A DNA stretch of 8,961 nt, from NCBI GenBank assembly GCA_003246805.1, contig QKDG01000143.1, forward strand, positions 1-8,961, read 5' to 3'. The first letter of the stretch is position 1. Each line of letters begins with the position of its first letter. The notes beneath the pieces were generated by a model. The model saw only the letters and a list, made by a program, of their open reading frames with translations. It had not been told where the DNA came from and searched no databases. Both the position numbers and the translations under genes were made by a program. This document shows, piece by piece, positions 1 through 5,485 of the stretch. This stretch comes from Clostridia bacterium. Lineage in GTDB: Bacteria > Bacillota > Clostridia > Oscillospirales > Ruminococcaceae.

Positions 1-126
1 ATCCGCCCATCAGGAACAGAGCCAAAAATAAAGGCATACTACACTACAATAGGTTCAGCAATGGATGAGGCAAAGGCTTTACAGGCTAAAATAGCTGACA
101 ATTTCAAATCTATTTTAGGCTTCTGA
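1..126 (+). CDS. Phosphohexomutase (phosphoglucomutase/phosphomannomutase family), C-terminal 41 residues
   Basis: Reading from base 1 in the first frame gives 41 residues ending at a TGA at 124-126; the 5' part lies outside the window. The fragment opens with RPSGTEPKIKAYY, which matches the phosphate-binding loop (RxSGTEP) of domain 4 in alpha-D-phosphohexomutases. That loop holds the phosphate of the sugar substrate during the 1-phosphate/6-phosphate exchange. It is followed by a short amphipathic helix, as expected at the end of the family. The fragment cannot tell phosphoglucomutase from phosphomannomutase or phosphoglucosamine mutase, although the KIKAYY continuation is most like the PgcA/PgmB-type glucose or mannose enzymes. 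Transcripts from it would run through the repeat core at 172-288 to the terminator at 288-328. Confidence 0.85.
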   Translation: MRPSGTEPKIKAYYTTIGSAMDEAKALQAKIADNFKSILGF

Positions 127-145
127 TTAAATATTATTACAAACA

Positions 146-178
146 ATAAAGCTTACCCGAGCAATGTAAGTTCAGAAT
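146..178 (+). repeat. Upstream, decayed copy of the phosphohexomutase terminator hairpin
   Basis: Bases 146-158 (ATAAAGCTTACCC) are repeated exactly at 290-302, the left arm of the intact terminator. Here the right arm is decayed: 152-156 (CTTAC) pairs with 166-170 (GTAAG), and the stem grows to about seven pairs if one G-U is allowed, around a loop of nine bases. No T-run follows, so it should terminate poorly. It is best read as one of two copies of a target site flanking the core at 172-288. The two direct-repeat copies start 144 bases apart. Confidence 0.6.
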
Positions 179-288
179 GTCGAATAACTAAAATTTTTTA
201 TGCGAAGGGGTACGGGGGCGACTGCAAAAGCCTGGTAAATACGTGTTTAAATTTTTAGTGAAAATTAGAAATGGACTTCTTCTGCAAG
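172..288 (+). repeat. 117-nt intergenic repeat core, copy A
   Basis: This stretch is homologous to the reverse complement of 5328-5444. Both run from TCAGARTGTCG to CAAG and both are 117 nt long. The first 71 positions align without gaps with 55 identities (hand count, about 77%). The rest aligns with one-base gaps and shares GGACTT near the end. The best conserved blocks are GGGGGCGA and GTAAATAC. In the other copy GGGGGC pairs with GCCCCC; here the partner (230-235, GCCTGG) has decayed, so this copy looks older. No open reading frame or terminal inverted repeat is visible. It has the same orientation relative to the gene upstream as copy B has, so both would be transcribed as 3' untranslated RNA. 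Confidence 0.75.
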
Positions 289-328
289 CATAAAGCTTAC
301 CCAAAAAGGTAAGCTTTATGCTTTTTTT
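288..328 (+). terminator. Intrinsic terminator after the phosphohexomutase
   Basis: A perfect 14-bp stem joins 288-301 to 308-321 around a six-base loop (302-307, CAAAAA), followed directly by seven T residues at 322-328. This is the strongest intrinsic terminator in the window. It ends the phosphohexomutase transcript after passage through the repeat core and insulates the operon that starts at 424. Confidence 0.93.
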
Positions 329-410
329 ATCCACAACACGCTTAACAGCGAGTTTTTTTGTGTCATTTTTCTGATTTTGGTTATATTATATAATAGCTAA
401 TTTATATAAC

Positions 411-416
411 GAGGTG
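411..416 (+). promoter_or_regulatory. Ribosome binding site of the 316-aa gene, with a possible -10 element upstream
   Basis: GAGGTG at 411-416 lies seven bases before the ATG at 424 and fixes that start. A TATAAT sits at 389-394, but the region 17 bases upstream has no TTGACA-like -35. Since the downstream gene is tgl, a sporulation sigma factor may read this promoter, but I could not match a sporulation consensus with conviction. Confidence 0.6.
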
Positions 417-423
417 TGAAAGA

Positions 424-1374
424 ATGAACAGTTTATCCCTTGAAGAAACACGAAAAAACTTTGGGGCAGAGAAATTACATAAGAGCTTTGAGTATTCATT
501 AAAAACAAATCGAAATTTTGCAATAAATCAGGTCAACGACAAGTCATTGAGCTTTTCAACTTTTTTCCTGATTATCCCTTTGATTGAAAAATACAATATT
601 GCAAATATGTTGAATATCAAAAACAAAATTGCCCTTAAAACCTACTCTCAGCTTTTTGGAAAAAAACAGGTGTTTATAGAATTTGACAAGGAAAAAGAAA
701 TCAGCGTTTTAAAATGGATTATTGAAAGTGCTTCCTATGATGATGGAATTGACGACGACTATGACAGACTAATTGACTATGCCACAGCAAAGCTTATTGA
801 TGAATACCATGATGATGAAGCACTGAATTCTGCCATAAATCTTTCTTTTTTAAGGAATTCAAAGGGCGAATACAATCATGACTTATTATGGGCTATCTTT
901 AAATCGGGTAACCCAGAAATATTCAAACTTATTGCTAAGCATCTTAACTCAATGAATAACAAGGAAGCCGATTTTTCGAAAGATTTACTGATAAACGCTA
1001 CCAACGGTGAAATTACCGAGAATGATGTTTCTTCTTTTGAAAACTATCTTGTATGGATTGACGAAAACCAACCTTACATGTATTCAACTGGTGATGGCTA
1101 CAATATGTCAAGCTCGCCTGATTTTTACAAAATTGATTCTGCATTAAAAAATTATGAAAAACACAAGGCACAGATACCCGAATCAAAAAAACCACCTAAA
1201 GAAATTGACAAAAACTATATTGATGAATTTTTAAACGCCGATAAAAGCATAGATTCTTCAATACACAATTATTCTGACCTTATGTTTAAAACTGATAAAA
1301 GTAAATGGAAAGAACCAAAGGTGATTAACCCTTATAAAAATATAAAATCAGAAAATCAGATTAAGGAGGTTTAA
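424..1374 (+). CDS. Uncharacterised 316-aa protein in operon with tgl
   Basis: I do not recognise this family. The protein is hydrophilic, with no signal peptide and no clear membrane segment; the only hydrophobic patch (about residues 45-56) is short. It is rich in lysine (about 38) and asparagine but has only about six glutamines. Residues 85-180 look largely helical, with an acidic stretch DDGIDDDYD near residue 106 and a segment around 150-175 that could be repeat-like helical pairs. A stretch near residues 204-222 (ENYLVWIDEN, then PYMYSTGDGYN) is distinctive and may be a conserved core. The tail after residue 250 is charged, proline- and lysine-rich, and probably disordered. The stop is one base before the tgl start, so the two are almost certainly co-transcribed and translationally coupled. 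By context it may be a spore coat protein, Tgl partner or lysine-donor substrate; this is inference only. Confidence 0.9.
   Translation: MNSLSLEETRKNFGAEKLHKSFEYSLKTNRNFAINQVNDKSLSFSTFFLIIPLIEKYNIANMLNIKNKIALKTYSQLFGKKQVFIEFDKEKEISVLKWIIESASYDDGIDDDYDRLIDYATAKLIDEYHDDEALNSAINLSFLRNSKGEYNHDLLWAIFKSGNPEIFKLIAKHLNSMNNKEADFSKDLLINATNGEITENDVSSFENYLVWIDENQPYMYSTGDGYNMSSSPDFYKIDSALKNYEKHKAQIPESKKPPKEIDKNYIDEFLNADKSIDSSIHNYSDLMFKTDKSKWKEPKVINPYKNIKSENQIKEV
1363..1370 (+). promoter_or_regulatory. Consensus ribosome binding site for tgl inside the upstream gene
   Basis: AAGGAGGT at 1363-1370 is a full anti-16S match placed five bases before the tgl ATG at 1376. It lies within the last codons of the upstream gene, whose stop is 1372-1374. 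Ribosomes ending on the first gene are therefore well placed to start on the second. Confidence 0.9.
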
Positions 1375-1375
1375 G

Positions 1376-2161
1376 ATGATTCAACTATTACAACAATCTG
1401 GTGATATATCCAGCATCTTGAATGAGTATCCACAAGAAAGCATGGAATTTAAAATCATAGACAAAATGAATAAAAGCGAAAAAAAATATCGCTTTCAGAA
1501 CAAAGAGCATTTAAAATTTGAGGTTGATTTAAGGGACGAAATCATAAAAAGCTCCGTTGCTTTATTTAAAAGCCATATGGACTTTGCTGTTTTCAGGAAA
1601 ACAAGGGGAAATCCACAATACTGGGAGCGACTGGGCAACGGTGGATTAAAGCTTAAAAACGGAGTAAAGGCAAGCGAAGCTATATCCGATATTTTCTCAA
1701 ACGGAAGAATGTATGCAACAGAATGTGCAACAGCAATGGTTATTGTTTATTATATGGCTATATTGCAGGTTTTCCCACAGGAGCTATTCGATAAAGTCTT
1801 CGATAATATTACCCTTATGAACTGGCATTATCTTGACAGAAATATATCAGAGGCAGGTATGCTTAATGAAAAATCTGATGAATTGCCAGGAGACAGAAGA
1901 TATTTTAAAAACCCAGATGTCGATTTAACAACCCCTGAGTGGCAGGGCGAAAATGTAATCGACCTTGGAAACGGGACGTTTTATGGACACGGCATAGGAA
2001 TACATAATTCTCAGACAATAATAAATGCTTTGAATGAAAACAGAAAAGAAGGCTCAACCACCTCAGCTTATTTAATGGAATATGCGGGGAACTTAGATTA
2101 CAAAAAGCTTTTTAAAATTCTTATAGATTATAATCAGGAGGATGCAGAAATTCCTGCTTAA
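1376..2161 (+). CDS. tgl: Protein-glutamine gamma-glutamyltransferase (spore coat transglutaminase)
   Basis: This 261-aa protein matches Bacillus Tgl (about 245 aa) along its length. The enzyme forms epsilon-(gamma-glutamyl)lysine bonds between coat proteins and releases ammonia, acting in the mother cell on the assembling coat. The catalytic cysteine is C117 in the segment ATECATAMVIVYYMA. The proposed partners are E192 (QGENVI) and H205 (YGHGIGI), with the same 13-residue spacing as Glu187/His200 in B. subtilis Tgl. Other family signatures are NWHY (149-152), GDRRYFKNPD (172-181), and a late SAYL. The N-terminal 40 residues differ more, and the tail is about 12 residues longer. It follows the 316-aa gene by one base. 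All expected active-site residues are present, so it is probably active. Confidence 0.93.
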   Translation: MIQLLQQSGDISSILNEYPQESMEFKIIDKMNKSEKKYRFQNKEHLKFEVDLRDEIIKSSVALFKSHMDFAVFRKTRGNPQYWERLGNGGLKLKNGVKASEAISDIFSNGRMYATECATAMVIVYYMAILQVFPQELFDKVFDNITLMNWHYLDRNISEAGMLNEKSDELPGDRRYFKNPDVDLTTPEWQGENVIDLGNGTFYGHGIGIHNSQTIINALNENRKEGSTTSAYLMEYAGNLDYKKLFKILIDYNQEDAEIPA

Positions 2162-2172
2162 CAATTATATGT

Positions 2173-2192
2173 ATGGGAGCATTTGCTCCCAT
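2173..2192. terminator. Hairpin between convergent tgl and the SpoIIQ-like gene
   Basis: ATGGGAGC (2173-2180) pairs with GCTCCCAT (2185-2192) around a four-base loop. It lies in the 33-base gap between two convergent stop codons, so it can serve both strands. Neither side has a clean T-run, so efficiency is uncertain. Confidence 0.65.
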
Positions 2193-2194
2193 TA

Positions 2195-2875
2195 TTAGCT
2201 TTTGCCTGGATTTATAAGCGAGATAGGGTCGATAAACTTGCCGTTTTCAGTGATTTCAAAATGAAGATGTGAAGGGTCAGAAAGCTCTGACACTGCCGAA
2301 TCTCCTATTGCGCCCAACACTGTTCCTGCGCTGACTATGTCACCTTCTTTTACTGTCAAAGTTTTGTTGAGATTACAATATCTTGCAACAATTCCGTTGC
2401 CGTGGTCGATTGTAACGCATGTTCCTAACAATGCGTCCTCTTTAACTTCCTTTACAGTGCCGTTTGAAATTGATTTTACCTGAGCGCCAAGTTCGCCCTT
2501 GATGTCAGCTCCGTTGTGTGTTGACCATATTCCTGTTGTCGTGGATTTTACTGGCAAACCGTTGCTGAACGGATTGATTATTTCACCGTTAAGTGGCATA
2601 ATCATCAGCTCCTTTTGCGTTTCTGTGTCAACAGCTGTGCTATCCTTTGGTACGTCATTTTGCGTTTTGTTTGCATTTGTAAAATCCCAGGATTCATCAG
2701 AGGATGTTGCAGGAGTAGAAATAGACGGAGCCTTGCTTAAATTGTTCAGAGTCTGACTATAAGCAACATATCCAGCAACAACAACTGCAATCAAGCTGAA
2801 GCACAAAGCAATGTAAAATCCTTTTCCTGTCAGGATGCTTTTCACTTTAGAGTTGCTAAAATTGATTTTCTTCAT
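2195..2875 (-). CDS. spoIIQ: SpoIIQ-like M23 (LytM) metallopeptidase-domain membrane protein
   Basis: The 226-aa product has a short basic cytoplasmic N-terminus, one membrane segment (about residues 20-39), a Ser/Thr/Asp-rich linker (about 45-90) and a C-terminal LytM/M23 domain (about 92-222). All residues of an active zinc site can be seen: H120 and D124 in THNGAD, H158 in IDHGNG, and H203/H205 in SHLHF. This architecture and size fit SpoIIQ, the forespore membrane protein that meets SpoIIIAH across the two membranes around the engulfed forespore. Clostridial SpoIIQ keeps an intact zinc site, unlike the B. subtilis protein, and this one follows the clostridial pattern. The start is set by AAGGAG four bases upstream of the ATG. 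Alternatives are another single-pass M23 endopeptidase; the sporulation neighbourhood (tgl, dpaAB) supports SpoIIQ. The M23 fold is certain, the SpoIIQ name probable. Confidence 0.8.
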   Translation of the reverse strand: MKKINFSNSKVKSILTGKGFYIALCFSLIAVVVAGYVAYSQTLNNLSKAPSISTPATSSDESWDFTNANKTQNDVPKDSTAVDTETQKELMIMPLNGEIINPFSNGLPVKSTTTGIWSTHNGADIKGELGAQVKSISNGTVKEVKEDALLGTCVTIDHGNGIVARYCNLNKTLTVKEGDIVSAGTVLGAIGDSAVSELSDPSHLHFEITENGKFIDPISLINPGKS

Positions 2876-2971
2876 ATAACTCCTTTTCTCCGACGGGGCT
2901 ATTTGAATACCTTATTATTTTGTCGGCTGATAATAAGGGAAAGAATATTATATAATGCCCTCCGGAGTTAT
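2876..2971 (-). promoter_or_regulatory. Nested inverted repeat over the leader and ribosome binding site of the SpoIIQ-like gene
   Basis: Read on the minus strand, ATAACTCC (2971-2964) is perfectly complementary to GGAGTTAT (2883-2876), which contains the ribosome binding site and abuts the ATG. Inside it GGGC (2960-2957) can pair with GCCC (2899-2896). Inside that is a perfect 9-bp hairpin, 2938-2930 with 2918-2910. The loop of this hairpin carries CCGAC (2926-2922), complementary to GTCGG (2894-2890) just before the ribosome binding site, allowing a pseudoknot. A minus-strand TATAAT at 2952-2947 would start RNA near 2940, inside the structure and after the outer arm. A full-length leader therefore needs a promoter further upstream. 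The pairings are seen directly; regulation is inferred. Confidence 0.45.
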
Positions 2972-3029
2972 TTTTGACATAATTTACAAATTTATTCTTT
3001 TTATTTAAAATTATTTACCATAATTCTGA

Positions 3030-3057
3030 ACTTATATTTTGTCCATTACATACTATA
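3030..3057 (+). promoter_or_regulatory. Candidate sigma-K promoter of dpaAB
   Basis: An AC at 3030-3031 (-35) is followed after 17 bases by CATACTATA at 3049-3057 (-10). This fits the mother-cell sigma-K pattern of AC, 16-17 bases, CATAnnnTA. In Bacillus the dipicolinate synthase operon is transcribed by sigma-K RNA polymerase, so both position and type make sense. The leader would be roughly 75 nt. The -35 is short and AT-rich DNA gives chance matches, so this is a candidate. Confidence 0.5.
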
Positions 3058-3139
3058 AAGTAGTATTAAAGTCCATATCTGGGGCTTTTATTAGATAGTT
3101 ACATTTAAATGACACACTTATTTTTGGGGGTTTGCCTTT

Positions 3140-4012
3140 ATGAATAAAAAAACCGTTTTCTTAGTAGCGGGAGGAGATTTGCGACAGACTTATCTTGCAA
3201 AAAGCCTTTCTGCAAATTCAAAAGTATATTCAATAGGACTGGATAAAAAAATTACAGATAAAAAAATTATCCCCTTGAATTCCTTAGAAGATTTAAAGGA
3301 AAAAGTCAATTACGTTATTATGCCCTTGCCAGTAACAAATGACGGAGTAAATATAAATATGCCGTTTTTTGATGAAAAAATTTCTCTATACTCAGTTATC
3401 CCTTATCTTGATCATAATGCTGTAATTTTTGGGGGGAAGGTAGGTAAAGAGTCCGCTATTTTTACCTATAAGGGTTTTGAAGTAATTGATTATCTTGAAA
3501 GAGAGGAACTAAGCGTTCTGAATTCGGTTCCAACAAGCGAAGGTGCCATTCAGCTTGCGATGGAAGAGTTGCCCACAACCATATATGGCATGAATGTTCT
3601 GATAACCGGGTTTGGGCGTATTTCAAAGGTAATGATAAAAGCACTAATAGGGCTTGGTGCAAAGGTAACCATAACAGCAAGAAAATACTCGGATATTGCC
3701 TGGGCGAAAATTTATGGCTGCAGAGCGATACATATCAATGATATTGAAGCATTTCTGCCTGAATTTGATTTACTCTACAACACTATCCCCGCTGTTATTT
3801 TTGATGAACAAAGGCTTGCTCTGTTAAAAGAGAACTGCCTTGTAATTGACCTTGCCTCAAAGCCTGGTGGCGTTGATTTTGAAACAGCAAGGGAGCTAGG
3901 AATCAAGACTATCTGGGCATTATCACTACCCGGAAAGGTTGCCCCTATTACCTCTGGTGAAATAATTGCAGAAACAATTCAGAACATTTTATCCGAAAGA
4001 GGTGAACTATAA
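3140..4012 (+). CDS. dpaA: Dipicolinate synthase subunit A
   Basis: This 290-aa protein is the oxidoreductase-like subunit of dipicolinate synthase (SpoVFA). With DpaB it converts a dihydrodipicolinate-pathway intermediate to dipicolinic acid in the mother cell; the product is then moved into the spore core as the calcium chelate. Family landmarks are GGDLRQ at residues 11-16, SVPTSEGAIQLAM (129-141), a Rossmann nucleotide-binding segment with GFGRIS at 157-162, TARKYSD (179-185), YNTIPA (213-218), DLASKPGGVDF (237-247) and LPGKVAP (263-269). The length matches the Bacillus protein. GGGGG at 3126-3130, nine bases before the ATG, is the ribosome binding site. The stop TAA overlaps the dpaB ATG by one base. 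No dapA, dapG or asd gene is beside it, unlike the Bacillus arrangement. Confidence 0.95.
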   Translation: MNKKTVFLVAGGDLRQTYLAKSLSANSKVYSIGLDKKITDKKIIPLNSLEDLKEKVNYVIMPLPVTNDGVNINMPFFDEKISLYSVIPYLDHNAVIFGGKVGKESAIFTYKGFEVIDYLEREELSVLNSVPTSEGAIQLAMEELPTTIYGMNVLITGFGRISKVMIKALIGLGAKVTITARKYSDIAWAKIYGCRAIHINDIEAFLPEFDLLYNTIPAVIFDEQRLALLKENCLVIDLASKPGGVDFETARELGIKTIWALSLPGKVAPITSGEIIAETIQNILSERGEL

Positions 4013-4590
4013 TGCCCCTTGAAAATCTTACCGTAGGCTTTGCTGTCTGTGGCTCATTCTGCACCTTTGAAAAGGCATTCAAAACCGCTGAAGAGCTTGT
4101 TTCGCTCGGTTGCAATCTGATACCGATAATGTCATTCAATGCAAGAACATTGTCAACCAGATTTGGCAACGCTGATGACAATGCTGCGAAGTTAGAGAGC
4201 ATATGCAATAATAAAATAATTTCTACAATTGAGGATGCCGAGCCGATAGGTCCAAAGAAAATGCTTGATGCACTTGTTGTGGCACCCTGCACAGGAAACA
4301 CCCTTGCAAAGCTTGCCGCAGGAATAACGGATACTCCTGTTACAATGGCTGTAAAATCGCATATCAGGAATTCAAGGCCTGTTATAATAGCAATTTCAAC
4401 AAATGACGCTCTTGCAAATTCTGCCAAGAATATCGGTGCGTTGCAAAACTACAAAAATTATTTCTTTGTTCCTTATAAACAGGATGACAGCAGCAGCAAG
4501 CCTAATTCTCTCATTGCTAAATACGAGCTTATTCCAGGAACAATAGCGTCAGCTTTAGAGGGCAAGCAGATTCAACCATTGCTTTACTGA
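4012..4590 (+). CDS. dpaB: Dipicolinate synthase subunit B (flavoprotein-like)
   Basis: The 192-aa product belongs to the flavoprotein/HFCD fold family and matches the second subunit of dipicolinate synthase (SpoVFB). Typical stretches are VGFAVCGSFCTF near the N-terminus (residues 8-19), IMSFNARTLSTRFG (39-52) and the flavin-site-like APCTGNTLAKLAAGITD (91-107), followed by PVTMAVKSHIRN. Its start overlaps the last base of dpaA, with GAGGTG shortly upstream, so translation is coupled and the subunits should be made in equal amounts, as expected for a complex. No convincing terminator follows: only a weak AT-rich fold and a T-run near 4606-4630. Some transcripts may therefore continue into the next gene. 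Confidence 0.95.
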   Translation: MPLENLTVGFAVCGSFCTFEKAFKTAEELVSLGCNLIPIMSFNARTLSTRFGNADDNAAKLESICNNKIISTIEDAEPIGPKKMLDALVVAPCTGNTLAKLAAGITDTPVTMAVKSHIRNSRPVIIAISTNDALANSAKNIGALQNYKNYFFVPYKQDDSSSKPNSLIAKYELIPGTIASALEGKQIQPLLY

Positions 4591-4660
4591 TTTTGCTTTT
4601 CACTAGTAAAATAGTATGTACTTTTTTTTGTTTTTGATATATAATTGTATTATTAAATGT

Positions 4661-4667
4661 GAGGTGA
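4661..4667 (+). promoter_or_regulatory. Ribosome binding site of the cytidylate-kinase-like gene
   Basis: GAGGTGA at 4661-4667 lies six bases before the ATG at 4674 and supports that start. A TATAAT at 4640-4645 could be a -10, but the -35 region 17 bases upstream is poor, so a separate promoter is possible but unproved. Confidence 0.7.
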
Positions 4668-4673
4668 GTATAT

Positions 4674-5291
4674 ATGGATAGAATTATTACAATCAGCAGG
4701 GAATTCGGCAGTGGCGGGAAAGATATAGCCTCAATTCTGGGAAACAAGCTAAATATACCAGTTTATGATAAAAATCTTTTTACTCTTGCTGCTTCTCAAA
4801 GCGGAATAAGCGAGGATTTGTTTTATCAGCATGATGATAAAAAGCCGGACAGCTTTATTTATTCTCTTGCAATGGGTGCTTTCCCTATGGTTAACGGCAA
4901 CACTATTTATCCTGATTTGCCTATGAATAATCAGGTTTTCCTTGCTTTACTTGAAACTATTAAATCTGTTTCAGATAAAGGCCCTTGTATTATTGTTGGT
5001 AGATGCGCTGACTATATACTTAAAGATATGTCTAATATTGTAAAAGTTTTTATCACTGCTGATTATGATTTTCGCCTTGCCAGAACAATGCAGATTGAAA
5101 ACCTGCCAAAAAATAAAGCTGAGGAGCTTGTTAAGAAGATGGATAAAAACAGGGCTTCCCATTATAAATTCTATACAGATAACAAATGGGGTAGCGCAGA
5201 AAACTACGATTTATGTATCAACAGCAGCAAAATAGGTATCGAAAAAACTGCTGATATTATATCAGAATTTGTGCAAAGTGAATTTATATAA
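4674..5291 (+). CDS. Cytidylate kinase-like family protein
   Basis: The 205-aa protein carries the marks of the cytidylate-kinase-like (Cytidylate_kin2) family, common in Clostridia and distinct from Cmk proper. The N-terminus ITISREFGSGGKDI (residues 5-18) is its P-loop, with GSGGKD in place of the usual GKS/T. It is followed by NIPVYDKNLF (27-36), VGRCADYIL (108-116), a lid-like arginine-rich region (R134, R137, R160), YTDNKWG (167-173) and NYDLCINSS (177-185). Members probably phosphorylate a nucleoside monophosphate or a related small molecule, but substrates are mostly unknown. It lacks fusion domains. It follows dpaB by 83 bases on the same strand without a strong terminator between them; this gives no clear functional link. 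Confidence 0.88.
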   Translation: MDRIITISREFGSGGKDIASILGNKLNIPVYDKNLFTLAASQSGISEDLFYQHDDKKPDSFIYSLAMGAFPMVNGNTIYPDLPMNNQVFLALLETIKSVSDKGPCIIVGRCADYILKDMSNIVKVFITADYDFRLARTMQIENLPKNKAEELVKKMDKNRASHYKFYTDNKWGSAENYDLCINSSKIGIEKTADIISEFVQSEFI

Positions 5292-5296
5292 ATAAA

Positions 5297-5325
5297 GAGG
5301 TTACCTGTTTTTTTCAGGTAACCTC
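5297..5325. terminator. Bidirectional terminator hairpin between the kinase-like gene and metY
   Basis: GAGGTTACCTG (5297-5307) and CAGGTAACCTC (5315-5325) form a perfect 11-bp stem around a seven-base loop (T on the plus strand, A on the minus strand). On the minus strand it is followed by TTTATTTAT, a reasonable T-rich tail, so it best serves metY transcripts that have read through the repeat core. On the plus strand the tail (ATCTTGT) is weaker, but the hairpin begins six bases after the kinase-like stop codon. Confidence 0.85.
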
Positions 5326-5327
5326 AT

Positions 5328-5444
5328 CTTGTAAAAAAGTCCTTTTCTACAATTTTATTATAAATTAAAGCAAGTATTTACGGGGGCTTTGCGGTCGCCC
5401 CCACACCCCTTTTCATCAAAAACCAAAGTTTTTCGACACTCTGA
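5328..5444 (-). repeat. 117-nt intergenic repeat core, copy B
   Basis: The reverse complement is homologous to 172-288 and has exactly the same length. This copy keeps a perfect six-pair G/C hairpin, GGGGGC (5382-5387) with GCCCCC (5397-5402), and an AT-rich hairpin around 5415-5435. It is bracketed by direct repeats at 5309-5331 and 5456-5478 (22 of 23 bases identical), which are copies of the local terminator, not of the one near copy A. The direct repeats start 147 bases apart, against 144 for copy A. It lies in the 3' untranslated region of metY, in the same orientation relative to metY as copy A has to the phosphohexomutase. Confidence 0.78.
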
Positions 5445-5478
5445 GAGATTATCAGTTTTTTCAGGTAACCTCATTTTG
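5445..5478 (-). repeat. metY-proximal, partly decayed copy of the terminator hairpin
   Basis: CAGGTAACCTC (5462-5472) is identical to the arm at 5315-5325. The opposite arm, 5445-5455, differs from its counterpart at 5297-5307 at three of eleven bases, leaving nine of eleven pairs with one G-U. No T-run follows on the minus strand. It begins seven bases after the metY stop, where the original metY terminator would be expected. Only one arm has decayed, as in copy A. Confidence 0.6.
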
Positions 5479-5485
5479 CGTTATT

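Noticed and set aside
172..288. CRISPR, tRNA or known riboswitch in the first intergenic region
   Set aside because: There is no repeat-spacer pattern, no cloverleaf with a CCA-ready acceptor, and it lies downstream of a gene rather than in a leader; the homologous copy at 5328-5444 points to a dispersed repeat instead.
2974..2979. A perfect TTGACA on the plus strand upstream of dpaA
   Set aside because: No acceptable -10 lies 16-18 bases downstream, and a sigma-A promoter so far from dpaA is not needed; probably chance.
3948..4427. A 159-codon minus-strand reading frame opposite dpaA/dpaB
   Set aside because: Both sense genes are clearly recognised; the antisense frame is a shadow without its own ribosome binding site or family features.
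4606..4630. Possible terminator after dpaB (AGTA/TACT fold and T-run)
   Set aside because: The stem is only a few AT-rich pairs with a tiny loop or a bulge, too weak to call.
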